Positions 26,474-34,439 of a DNA stretch of 64,000 nucleotides are shown here, piece by piece. Made by a program: the position numbers and the translations under genes. The stretch lies in contig NZ_LWEH01000552.1 of assembly GCF_001635455.1 (NCBI RefSeq), positions 1-64,000 of the forward strand, written 5' to 3'. Each line of letters begins with the position of its first letter. Within the stretch, counting starts at the first letter, position 1. This DNA is from Vibrio sp. HI00D65. GTDB lineage: Bacteria > Pseudomonadota > Gammaproteobacteria > Enterobacterales > Vibrionaceae. Under the pieces are notes generated by a model, which had not been told where the DNA came from, ran no database searches, and worked only from the letters and a program-made list of their open reading frames with translations.

Positions 26474-26740
26474 CTAGTCTTCCTGTACGTTGTATTTTTT
26501 GTCGAGCGCATTCATGCGGACAACGTAAATGAATATCAGCGCCACGAAGGTGTATATCGAGCCTTGTTGAGCGAACCAAAAGCCGAGCTTGAACCCGCCA
26601 AACTGAACGGTGTTGAGGGCATCAACAAATAAGATGCCTGCGCCGTAAGACACTGCGAACCAGATCGCGAGCAGTGTTCCCATAATTCCCAAGTTTTCCT
26701 TCCAGTAGGCTTGAGCATGTTCCGTAGATTCGAACGCCAT
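26474..26740 (-). CDS. DUF4212 small subunit of the symporter
   Basis: This is an 88-residue membrane protein with two hydrophobic helices (about 20-42 and 58-78), of the DUF4212 family (sodium/substrate symporter small subunit). It is always found just before a VC_2705-type symporter and probably aids its assembly or function. It is the first gene of the two-gene unit; a CCGTCC element shared with the acs promoter lies 102 bp upstream of its start. Confidence 0.88.
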   Translation of the reverse strand: MAFESTEHAQAYWKENLGIMGTLLAIWFAVSYGAGILFVDALNTVQFGGFKLGFWFAQQGSIYTFVALIFIYVVRMNALDKKYNVQED

Positions 26741-27141
26741 TGCCTTCTCCTTTATTCCGTTTCCGTAGAATGTCGTTGTGTTAACGTAATGTTACGATTT
26801 GAAATGTAGCAAGGATAAGTCAAGGGATCTGTGCAACTTTAGTCGGGACGGAATTATCCCTAACCCACTGAAATATAGGAGTCGGGAGACAAAATCATAT
26901 AAAAATGTGATGTTATGAGGGTGTTAAATTAACCAAAGGTCTAACAAAAAGGGATGAATTAATGAGTGAATAATAAAATTTAACAACTAAATGACAGAGA
27001 ATCATTATTTAGTCCTGCATATGACACGAAGGGAAATATAAGTTTGTTATAGTAATTACGCTGCTTTTAGAGCCCTTTTCTTGCTTAATAGCAGAAATTC
27101 GACATGCTTTAATCACGAGTTTTATTCTTTGGGGGAACGAA
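26741..27141. other. Divergent control region symporter operon / cvrA
   Basis: This 401-bp region has no gene. It holds the CCGTCCCGAC element (26842-26851) in the half near the symporter, and an AT-rich half near cvrA. The ribosome binding site GGGGGA precedes the TTG start of cvrA. Confidence 0.5.
26842..26851 (-). promoter_or_regulatory. Candidate acetate-switch operator upstream of the symporter operon
   Basis: The sense strand reads CCGTCCCGAC with GG-N6 before it, matching the acs element in sequence, orientation and distance to the start codon (102 against 100 bases). Confidence 0.4.
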
Positions 27142-28893
27142 TTGGACGCAATAACTATTAATCACTTATTTTTAACTGGTGCAGTGCTCATCGCCATCAG
27201 TGTGCTTTTCTCACAAGTGTCCTCACGATTGGGCGTTCCGATTCTTTTGATCTTTTTGTTTGTTGGTATGTTGGCGGGCGAAGATGGCCCCGGCGGTATC
27301 AATTTTGATGACTATTCATTAACTTACTTGGTGAGTAACCTCGCGCTTGCCGTGATCTTGCTTGATGGTGGTATGCGTACTAAGGTGGCGAGTTTTAAGG
27401 TCGCGTTTTGGCCCTCTCTGTCGTTAGCCACGATAGGTGTGGCTTGTACAGCTACTCTCACCGGCTTAATGGCGACTTGGCTCTTCGACCTATCATTGAT
27501 GCAAGGTATTTTGGTAGGGGCGATTGTGGGCTCGACCGATGCCGCTGCGGTATTTTCTCTGCTTAAAGGACAGAGCCTTAACGAGCGTGTTGGTTCAACC
27601 TTAGAGATAGAATCTGGTACCAACGACCCAATGGCGGTCTTCTTAACGGTGACCTTAATCGCGCTACTTGGCACCCCAGATGCTGAGATGGGGATGAACT
27701 TCCTGCTTAAAAGCTTCGCGATGCAATTTGGTGTCGGTACGCTTGTCGGCCTTGGCGGTGGTTGGGTTCTGTGGAGTCTAATTAACCGAGTACAGCTGGC
27801 TGATGGTCTTTACTCGATTCTAGTACTGAGTGGCGGTGTGGCTCTGTTTGCTTTCTCTAACATGCTTGGCGGCAGTGGTATCTTGTCGATATACCTTGTG
27901 GGCTTGTTTATTGGTAATCGTCCAACACGTTCTCGACACTCGATTCTCAATGTTCTTGATGGCATGACCTGGCTAAGCCAGATTGTGATGTTCTTGGTTC
28001 TTGGTCTCTTGGTAACACCATCGACATTGATGGAGATTGCAATGCCTGCCTTGGCGCTAGCTTTCGGTATGATTCTGTTTGCTCGTCCGCTGTCGGTTTG
28101 GTTAGGTTTGCTGCCATTTCGACGTTTTACCATCAAGGAGCGTTGGTTTGTTTCTTGGGTAGGTTTACGTGGAGCGGTACCGATCATTTTGGCGGTATTC
28201 CCGATGATGGCGGGCCTACCTAATGCTCAGCTGTATTTCAATATCGCGTTCTTCGTGGTTATGGTCTCATTGATTGTTCAAGGTGGTAGCTTGATGAAGG
28301 TTGCGAGGCTGGCTCAAGTCACCTTGCCACCAACACCGACACCTATTTCGCGTACTGGTATCGAGATTTACCCGACCAGCGAATGGGAGATGTTTGTCTA
28401 CAAGCTGAAAGAAGAGAAGTGGTGTGTCGGTGAGCCGCTTAAGCGCTTGTCGATGCCAGAGGGTACACGTATTACCGCGCTATTTCGACAAGACGCTTTG
28501 CTTCACCCATCGGGTAGCACTGTGTTAGAAGCGAACGATATTCTCTGTGTGCTTGGTCAAGACAAAGACTTAGACAGCTTAAGTGAATTGTTCAGTGAGG
28601 CGCCGGAAGCTGAAGAGGCTGCACGATTCTTTGGTGATTTCTTCCTTGAGGTTGGTTTGTCGATAGCGGCGGTGAGTGATTGCTATGGCATTGAGCTTGG
28701 TTCTGAAGAAGAGCGAGAGATGACGCTAAAAGAGCTGGCTGAACGCGAACTTGGTCCTCATCCAGTCTTGGGTGATAGTTTTGAGTGGCATGACATCAAT
28801 TGGGTGGTTGCAGAGATAGAGGCTCATAAAGCCGTCAAGCTGGGTTTATGTTTGCCTAAGACGACTTTAGAAGAGGATGTCAGCGGCGCTTAA
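27142..28893 (+). CDS. cvrA: K+/H+ antiporter, CPA1/NhaP2 type
   Basis: This is a 583-residue inner-membrane cation/proton antiporter. Residues 1-385 carry about 12 helices with the ion-binding segment LEIESGTNDPMAVFLTV near 153. Residues 400-480 form an RCK_C/TrkA_C regulatory domain (ANDILCVLGQDKDL), followed by a C-terminal cytoplasmic domain. In Vibrio, NhaP2 expels K+ under acid and organic-acid stress; CvrA was named in E. coli for volume regulation. It starts with TTG 27142 behind a strong GGGGGA site. Its stop codon overlaps that of the convergent crbR by 4 bases, so the two mRNAs are antisense at their ends. Confidence 0.9.
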   Translation: MDAITINHLFLTGAVLIAISVLFSQVSSRLGVPILLIFLFVGMLAGEDGPGGINFDDYSLTYLVSNLALAVILLDGGMRTKVASFKVAFWPSLSLATIGVACTATLTGLMATWLFDLSLMQGILVGAIVGSTDAAAVFSLLKGQSLNERVGSTLEIESGTNDPMAVFLTVTLIALLGTPDAEMGMNFLLKSFAMQFGVGTLVGLGGGWVLWSLINRVQLADGLYSILVLSGGVALFAFSNMLGGSGILSIYLVGLFIGNRPTRSRHSILNVLDGMTWLSQIVMFLVLGLLVTPSTLMEIAMPALALAFGMILFARPLSVWLGLLPFRRFTIKERWFVSWVGLRGAVPIILAVFPMMAGLPNAQLYFNIAFFVVMVSLIVQGGSLMKVARLAQVTLPPTPTPISRTGIEIYPTSEWEMFVYKLKEEKWCVGEPLKRLSMPEGTRITALFRQDALLHPSGSTVLEANDILCVLGQDKDLDSLSELFSEAPEAEEAARFFGDFFLEVGLSIAAVSDCYGIELGSEEEREMTLKELAERELGPHPVLGDSFEWHDINWVVAEIEAHKAVKLGLCLPKTTLEEDVSGA

Positions 28894-29528
28894 TTATGGA
28901 CTTCTTGCAGTAAGATAACCGCTTGAGTTCGGTTTTTTACGTCCAGTTTTCGGAAGATGGCTGTCATGTGCGCCTTGATGGTTGCTTCCGAAACATTCAA
29001 TTCATAGGCGATTTGTTTGTTCAGCAGGCCATCGGAAAGCATCCCTAGCACCTTATATTGTTGTGGCGTCAGTGTGGCAATTTTTTCCGCAAGGTCGCTA
29101 AAAGCCGCATTGTTAGTAATCAGTCCTTCGGGGAAGAAGGGGTCGCCATTCAGCACTTGATTCAGTGCACTCACCAATTCACGCATGTCACTCGACTTTG
29201 GAATAAAACCAAACGCACCATGGCTTTTCACTTGAGTGACCACGCTAGCCTCTTCACTTGCCGAGATCACGACAATCGGTAGATCTGGGTATTCTGCACG
29301 AAGCTGAATCAGACCAGACATCCCATTGGCTCCCGGCATTTTTAGATCGAGCAGCAGTAGGTCGGGTTCATCTTCTTTTTTAAGCAGAGTCAGTAACGCG
29401 TCGAGAGAGTCGGCCTCAAGCAGGTTCGCACCGCTGATCGCCATATGAACCGACTGAAATAGGGCGTTGCGGAAGAGAGGGTGGTCATCAGCAATGATGA
29501 TGGTGTAGGTCGAGTCCATGACGTTCAT
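28890..29528 (-). CDS. crbR: LuxR-family response regulator (CrbR)
   Basis: This is a 212-residue response regulator. The receiver domain (about 7-125) has the acidic pair Asp14-Asp15, phospho-acceptor Asp61 in LLLLDLKMPG and Lys near 111. The C-terminal LuxR/NarL helix-turn-helix (about 145-205) contains TPQQYKVLGMLSDGLLNKQIAYELNVSEATIKAH-type motifs. By order with cvrA, the symporter pair and dsbD it corresponds to CrbR of Vibrio cholerae, the partner of CrbS and activator of acs. The start could also be ATG 29519; neither has a good ribosome binding site. It is convergent and overlapping with cvrA. Confidence 0.85.
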   Translation of the reverse strand: MNVMDSTYTIIIADDHPLFRNALFQSVHMAISGANLLEADSLDALLTLLKKEDEPDLLLLDLKMPGANGMSGLIQLRAEYPDLPIVVISASEEASVVTQVKSHGAFGFIPKSSDMRELVSALNQVLNGDPFFPEGLITNNAAFSDLAEKIATLTPQQYKVLGMLSDGLLNKQIAYELNVSEATIKAHMTAIFRKLDVKNRTQAVILLQEVHN

Positions 29529-29655
29529 ACTTTTAACAATTTAGTTAATATTTATTATCATCTTGATTGAGTATGTGGACAATATCTATGCGTTAAAAGT
29601 CTGAACCATATCGACTTTTATCCCCTTTCTACGAAAGCGTTTCTTGCTATAACAA

Positions 29656-29697
29656 AAAGCCGCACTGCCATCTCGTTATGAGGGGCGGTGCGGCTTT
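29656..29697 (-). terminator. dsbD terminator
   Basis: A long stem AAAGCCGCACTGCC / GGCGGTGCGGCTTT (one G-U pair) is followed on the minus strand by a T-rich stretch. Confidence 0.85.
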
Positions 29698-29728
29698 GTC
29701 TAGCAATGCATTTAGACCAATGTTGCCG

Positions 29729-31558
29729 TTATAGCTGGTGGTCTTGCATGTGTTTTAAGAATAGATCGGCAGGCATAAAACCAGTCACGCGAGCATTTGG
29801 AACATGGTTGCCCTCGCTATTCCAGAACTCAATGGTTGGTAAGCCAAGTACCTGCATCTGCCTCAGCAATTCAATGTCTTGAGGCATGTTTCGCGTTACG
29901 TCTGCTTGAAGTAACACGAAGTCAGACAGTTTGTTCTCGACATCTGCTTGATGGAAGGTGTACTTCTCAAACTCTTTACATGCCACACACCAGTCGGCGT
30001 AGAAATCGAGCATTACCGGTTTACCCAGTTTCTTCGCTTCAATGAGCTGGATTTCAAGCTCTTCAACAGTGTTAATGCGTACAAACTGGATCTGCTGTTC
30101 CACTACAACGCTCTTTTCTGCAAACCAGTAATTGAGTGCAGGTTGAGCAGAAGCAAACAGACCAAGCATCGCGATAATACCTACTGCACTTTGCTTCCAG
30201 CCACCAAATGGCAGTGCGCTCTTACTGTGATACAACCAACCGAAGGCGATGAAACCAAGGCCAGACCAAAGCGCGGTTGCCCATAGCTCAGGGATGATGC
30301 GTTCTAGTAGGAAGATTGGTGCTGCTAACAAGATAAAGCCGAATACGACCTTCACCTTGTCCATCCAGCTGCCCGCTTTTGGCAGTAGCTTATTGCCGAA
30401 TACCGCCACCAAGATTAGCGGAATACCCATACCCATGGCTAACGCGTACAGAGCAATTGCACCGGTAAATAGGTCGCCACTTTGAGCAACATACAGCAGC
30501 GCACCCGAGAGTGGGGCTGTAGTACAAGGCGAACATACCAAGCCAGATATCGCACCCATAGCGAACACGCCCAAGGTATTGCCACCTTGCTGCTTGTTGC
30601 TTTGGTTGTTGAGCCAGGTTTGGACACTGCTCGGCAGTTGTAGGTTATATACACCGAACATCGACATCGCTAATGCTACGAATAGAACGCTTAACGCAAT
30701 CAACACATAAGGATGTTGCATCGCAGCTTGGAATTGCATACCCGCAGACGCAACCACCAAACCCAGTAGGGTGTAAGTTAGCGCCATGCCTTGCACGTAT
30801 ATGAAGGACAACATCAACGCGCGACCTTGGCTGAGCTTGCCACCACCTAATACGATGCCAGTAAGGATTGGATACATAGGCAGAACACACGGTGTGAAGG
30901 CTAAGCCAACTCCTAGCGCCAAGAACAGCAATGGAGTCCACCAACTGTCACCGAGTTTATCGGCTAGGCTCGCTTCTTTTGAAACGGGTGCGCTTGATTG
31001 TGGTGCTGTGTTATTTGCCACATCTGCTTTTGGAGAAGCAACTTGTGGTGAGGTGTTCGCTTGGTTACTGGTAGTTTTAGCTCCAGTGTCGCTTGAACCC
31101 GTTGCTTCAAACGGTGCGATGTCGATGACGCGAGTCTCTGGAGGGTAGCAGAAGCCAGCTTCGGCACAGCCTTGATACTTAACGATCAGCTGAGAGCCCT
31201 TTTGGTAACTTTGTAGGGGAACTTGTACGAATAGCGGTTGAGTATAAACACTCACTTCACCAAAGAATTCATCTTGGTGTGGCTCACCATCTTCTAACTC
31301 AACATTGCCGATAGCGAGATTTTGGCCGCTAAAAGAGAGGCTATGTTGATAGAGGTAGTAGCCTTCTTTCACCTGCCAGTCGAGAAGCACCTTGCCATCT
31401 TGCTGGTAGTAATTGAAAGGGAAAGCTTGGTCTACAGTAACAAAACCGTTGTTATTGCCTCCGAAGCTTGGCTCGGCGTTGTCATTTCCAAAAAGCGCCC
31501 ACGCAGGCTGGGTGAATAGGGAAATACAAACAAAAAGTAATGTGGCAAGTCGTCGCAT
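29729..31558 (-). CDS. dsbD: Protein-disulfide reductase DsbD
   Basis: This inner-membrane protein moves reducing power from cytoplasmic thioredoxin to periplasmic DsbC, DsbG and cytochrome c maturation. It has 609 residues in three parts: signal peptide (1-21) and periplasmic alpha domain with CAEAGFCYPPE; a membrane domain of eight helices with the redox cysteines in TPCVLPMYP and CSPCTTAPLSG; and a C-terminal thioredoxin-like domain with FYADWCVACKEFE. A variable linker rich in Ser, Thr, Ala and Pro (about 150-200) joins the first two. It is a single gene between crbR and argR. Confidence 0.96.
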   Translation of the reverse strand: MRRLATLLFVCISLFTQPAWALFGNDNAEPSFGGNNNGFVTVDQAFPFNYYQQDGKVLLDWQVKEGYYLYQHSLSFSGQNLAIGNVELEDGEPHQDEFFGEVSVYTQPLFVQVPLQSYQKGSQLIVKYQGCAEAGFCYPPETRVIDIAPFEATGSSDTGAKTTSNQANTSPQVASPKADVANNTAPQSSAPVSKEASLADKLGDSWWTPLLFLALGVGLAFTPCVLPMYPILTGIVLGGGKLSQGRALMLSFIYVQGMALTYTLLGLVVASAGMQFQAAMQHPYVLIALSVLFVALAMSMFGVYNLQLPSSVQTWLNNQSNKQQGGNTLGVFAMGAISGLVCSPCTTAPLSGALLYVAQSGDLFTGAIALYALAMGMGIPLILVAVFGNKLLPKAGSWMDKVKVVFGFILLAAPIFLLERIIPELWATALWSGLGFIAFGWLYHSKSALPFGGWKQSAVGIIAMLGLFASAQPALNYWFAEKSVVVEQQIQFVRINTVEELEIQLIEAKKLGKPVMLDFYADWCVACKEFEKYTFHQADVENKLSDFVLLQADVTRNMPQDIELLRQMQVLGLPTIEFWNSEGNHVPNARVTGFMPADLFLKHMQDHQL

Positions 31559-31732
31559 ACTATTTAGTCATTTAATGGAGTTATGGGTATCTTAACTCAA
31601 TCAGACCGTAATAGTTTGCTATTAGTTTCATTGTCTAACAAATATCCCTTAGGGCGGGAAATCCACTTTCTTAGGTAATCGGGATAAGGTCAGCCTTGCA
31701 ACAGGCATAGGAAGCCTTTACCAGTAACCCAT

Positions 31733-32221
31733 TTAAGCGACACCTAGGCGTGCTTTTACTACTTGCTCGCAAGCATCGATATTGGTTGTGTCTTTTGGAA
31801 TGATTAACACGGTGTCGTTGCCGCCGACGGTACCGATAATCTCGGTATGTGGGTCGATATCTACTAATCTTGCAACTAACTGCGCACAACCTGGGTGAGT
31901 TTTTACGATCACCATTGCTTGGTTATGAGTGATTAATTCGATTTGCGATGAGATGGAAGCATCGACACGTACAGGCGCGCTTTCAACCGTGATGCAGTAG
32001 ACCTTTTTTCCACAGGCATTCTGAATTTTGACTACGCCGAGCTGTGACAAAATACGAGATACCGTCGATTGGCTAATACCGGTATAGCCGATTTCGACCA
32101 GCTTTTCGCGCAGCTGGTTTTGGGTAGAGAAGCTTTGTTGTTGTAGTAGGCGTTTGCACGCTGCAGTCAGTGTTTTATCTTCAGCTGAATATAAGCAACT
32201 GTGCTCATTGATCGGGTTCAT
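31733..32221 (-). CDS. argR: ArgR-family arginine repressor linked to the arc cluster
   Basis: This is a 162-residue ArgR-type hexameric repressor/activator. It has an N-terminal winged helix (NQLREKLVEIGYTGISQSTVSRILSQLGVVK) and a C-terminal oligomerisation/arginine-binding domain with GTVGGNDTVLIIPKD. Start set at ATG 32221 with AAGGAG 7 bases upstream; the open frame reaches 32275. The sequence differs from the housekeeping ArgR of vibrios (the one near mdh), so this is likely the second, ADI-dedicated paralogue. Two ARG-box-like sites lie 250 bp upstream, suggesting autoregulation. It follows pyrI on the same strand. Confidence 0.88.
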   Translation of the reverse strand: MNPINEHSCLYSAEDKTLTAACKRLLQQQSFSTQNQLREKLVEIGYTGISQSTVSRILSQLGVVKIQNACGKKVYCITVESAPVRVDASISSQIELITHNQAMVIVKTHPGCAQLVARLVDIDPHTEIIGTVGGNDTVLIIPKDTTNIDACEQVVKARLGVA

Positions 32222-32548
32222 GAACAACTCCTTAAGGTCAACAGTGATACCGCTTGTCCATAGCGTCGTGCGCACTCCTAAAGCCGTAGAGTACGATTTG
32301 TTAATTAGGGCTTACCGACGAATCCTGAAGTAAAGAAGGGTGGGTATGCGAGATGTATAATCATCTATGCATTCAGTCTACCACTAAAGGATAGTTATCT
32401 TTTTGAAGGTGATCACCAAACAAAATTCTGGGCATTTGCTTATATTTTGGTTCTTTATTCTTGAGGTGAATGGATATTTATTCCGCATTGGGAATAAATA
32501 TCCATGTATTTCGCAAGGATTTGGCCTTGGTGCTAATTAAGATAAGGG
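32222..32548. other. Long leader/control region between pyrI and argR
   Basis: This is a 327-bp gene-free stretch upstream of argR. Its main feature is the pair of ARG-box-like arms at 32470-32505; no terminator with a T run follows pyrI. Confidence 0.5.
32470..32505. promoter_or_regulatory. Paired ARG-box-like palindrome upstream of argR
   Basis: Two 15-base arms (ATGGATATTTATTCC and its exact complement) are separated by 6 bases. Each arm matches 12 of 14 positions of the ArgR half-operator TGAATWWWWATTCA, with centres 20 bases apart, close to the spacing of paired E. coli ARG boxes. There is no T run, so a terminator is unlikely. Confidence 0.6.
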
Positions 32549-33013
32549 TTAGCGAATTTCACTCATGATCTCGCGAGAGAATACTTTTTCACAGTAATGG
32601 CATTTTAGCTGTACATTTTCCTGTTTTAGCTGCACTTTAAAGCTACTTTCAACGGGTTCACCGTGTGAAATACAGTTGCTATTTGGGCATGAAAACACGC
32701 TGTTGATTTGCTCAGGCAGTACAAGCGTCAGTTTGTTTACGACCTTGTACTCTTCAATTTGATTGACCGTTGCTTGTGGCGCATACAGAGCTAATTGGTT
32801 CGCCTGCTCTTTGGTTAGAAAGATGTTCTCAATTTTGATCAGGTCTTTGTGACCCAGTGCGGATGACGGCAGGTTTAATCCCATGGTGATGCGTTTTTCG
32901 GTTTTGTGCATCTTGAACAGTTTAAGGATTTTGATACCTAGGTGAGCAGGGATGTGGTCAATGACGCTGCCGTTACGGATCGCTTCTACTTGTAGCTGAG
33001 TTTGTTTAACCAT
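32549..33013 (-). CDS. pyrI: Aspartate carbamoyltransferase regulatory chain
   Basis: PyrI binds CTP/ATP and confers feedback control on the PyrB trimers. It has 154 residues, with an N-terminal allosteric domain (residues 1-100, IDHIPAHLGIKILKLF) and a C-terminal zinc domain with Cys109, Cys114, Cys138 and Cys141. It lies 15 bp downstream of pyrB in pyrBI. Confidence 0.97.
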   Translation of the reverse strand: MVKQTQLQVEAIRNGSVIDHIPAHLGIKILKLFKMHKTEKRITMGLNLPSSALGHKDLIKIENIFLTKEQANQLALYAPQATVNQIEEYKVVNKLTLVLPEQINSVFSCPNSNCISHGEPVESSFKVQLKQENVQLKCHYCEKVFSREIMSEIR

Positions 33014-33028
33014 GACTGAGTCTCCTGC

Positions 33029-33958
33029 TTATAAAGTTTCGTTTAGAACTAGGGCTAATAGGGCTTCGCGAGCGTATACACCATTTTCAGCTTGCTCGAA
33101 GTAGTAAGCGTGTGGTGTTTTATCAACGTCGGTGGTGATCTCGTCAACGCGTGGCAGTGGGTGAAGCACTTTCATGTTTTGGCGGGCGTCTTTTAATGTG
33201 TCGGCGGTGAGGATGTAAGCCGATTTCATGTGTGCGTATTCTGATGCATCAAAGCGTTCTTTTTGTACGCGAGTCATGTATAGCACATCCAATTCCGGTA
33301 CTACTTCTTCAATGCTGCTGTGGGTGCTGTATTGAATGCCCACCTCTTCCAGTTCTTCACAGATGTAATCCGGCATCGCTAATACTTCCGGTGCGATAAA
33401 GAAGAAACGTACGTTATTGAATTTTGATAGTGCTTGCGTCAGTGAGTGCACGGTACGGCCATATTTAAGGTCGCCGACAAACGCTACATTGAGGTTGTCG
33501 AGAGTGCCTTGTGTTTCGTAAATCGAGAACAGGTCTAGCAGGGTTTGAGTTGGGTGTTGGTTGGCGCCATCACCGCCATTCACTACTGGTACACCGTTAG
33601 AGAACTCAGACGCCAAGCGTGCTGCTCCTTCTTGTGGGTGACGCATCACAAAGGCATCAACGTACGATGAAATCACCTGCACTGAATCGGCAAGCGTTTC
33701 GCCTTTCTTAGCCAATGATGTGTTACCGCCATTATCAAAACCGATGACTGTGCCACCAAGGCGTTGAACTGCGGTTTCGAATGAGAGGCGAGTTCGAGTT
33801 GAAGGCTCAAAGAAACAGCTCGCAACGACTTTATTTTTCAGCAACTCTGGATTTGGTTCAGCCTTGAGCCTTGCTGCGGTATCGACGATAAGCTCCAGTT
33901 CATCACGAGAGAGCTCAGGAATGGAGATGATGTGCTTGTTAAATAACGAATGCGCCAT
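33029..33958 (-). CDS. pyrB: Aspartate carbamoyltransferase catalytic chain
   Basis: PyrB condenses carbamoyl phosphate with aspartate, the first committed step of pyrimidine synthesis. It has 309 residues from ATG 33958 (MAHSLFNKHIISIPELSRDEL), with GGAAG upstream. Visible motifs are the carbamoyl-phosphate signature FEPSTRTRLSFETA near residue 49, HPTQTLLDLF near 134 and MTRVQKERF near 230. The frame stays open 53 codons further upstream, through the attenuation leader, to ATG 34117; that extension is the leader peptide, not part of the enzyme. It is encoded between two arginine-deiminase genes, argF and argR. Confidence 0.96.
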   Translation of the reverse strand: MAHSLFNKHIISIPELSRDELELIVDTAARLKAEPNPELLKNKVVASCFFEPSTRTRLSFETAVQRLGGTVIGFDNGGNTSLAKKGETLADSVQVISSYVDAFVMRHPQEGAARLASEFSNGVPVVNGGDGANQHPTQTLLDLFSIYETQGTLDNLNVAFVGDLKYGRTVHSLTQALSKFNNVRFFFIAPEVLAMPDYICEELEEVGIQYSTHSSIEEVVPELDVLYMTRVQKERFDASEYAHMKSAYILTADTLKDARQNMKVLHPLPRVDEITTDVDKTPHAYYFEQAENGVYAREALLALVLNETL

Positions 33959-34117
33959 AACGGGTCTTCCTTCTATGCATACAGTCAAATTGCGGACAAA
34001 AAAAAGCCCCCAAAAATAGGAGGCTTCGAAACGATTAATAGAGCAAAATAAAAATGACACCGACGCCACTCTTTGGCGTGTAGTTTGACAATCATGTGCG
34101 ACAAAACTGCGGTTCAT
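33959..34117 (-). CDS. pyrBI leader peptide, in frame with pyrB
   Basis: ATG 34117 opens a 53-codon leader that crosses a pause hairpin (34063-34079, ACGCCA / TGGCGT), a U-rich tract and then the attenuator. This is the classical arrangement in which low UTP slows RNA polymerase, the ribosome catches up and the terminator cannot form. Encoded residues over the U-rich part are rich in Phe, Ser and Leu. Unlike E. coli PyrL, which stops just before pyrB, this frame has no stop and continues into pyrB. A PyrB with an N-terminal extension is therefore possible. Confidence 0.7.
33998..34025 (-). terminator. pyrBI attenuator
   Basis: On the minus strand, AGCCTCC pairs with GGGGGCT (one G-U) around a 7-base AT loop and is followed by eight T. 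It lies 40 bases upstream of the pyrB start and inside the leader reading frame, as in the UTP-sensing pyrBI attenuator of E. coli. Confidence 0.88.
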
Positions 34118-34439
34118 TTTTTACTCTCTTTAGACAAATTGCGGAGGATTATACTCAGATAAAAACAACGCGCAATAGTTTATGTAAAGTATTCATTTTA
34201 TGGATATTTATGCCAAATTATCCTGCGTTTTTACTTCTTTTTAAGCTTTTGTTGGGGCTGAAGAATTTCGACTTTTTTAGGCAATAATCTTTTCAAATGA
34301 ATGAAAAAAAATGCGGGTTTTATCCAAGGGAAAATTCCCATGCACGCCACCCGCATTTCCCTGTTATCGCACTCAACTTATCGACTGGTTTGTAAATACG
34401 AGAGTGCTTTGCTTCTAAGCTTTTTAACTGTTTGGCTTA
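34118..34439. other. Intergenic region argF / pyrBI promoter
   Basis: This 322-bp region contains the argF terminator (34304-34358) and the pyrBI promoter area. A weak ARG-box-like sequence TGGATATTTATGCC (34201-34214, 11 of 14) shares 11 bases with the site upstream of argR. No gene seen. Confidence 0.5.
34304..34358 (-). terminator. argF terminator
   Basis: Outer arms AAATGCGGGT / ACCCGCATTT enclose a second small stem; on the minus strand a run of eight T follows. Confidence 0.8.

Noticed and set aside
32470..32505. The palindrome after pyrI as a pyrBI terminator
   Set aside because: No T run follows on the minus strand and the arms match the ArgR operator, so a regulatory site is the better reading.
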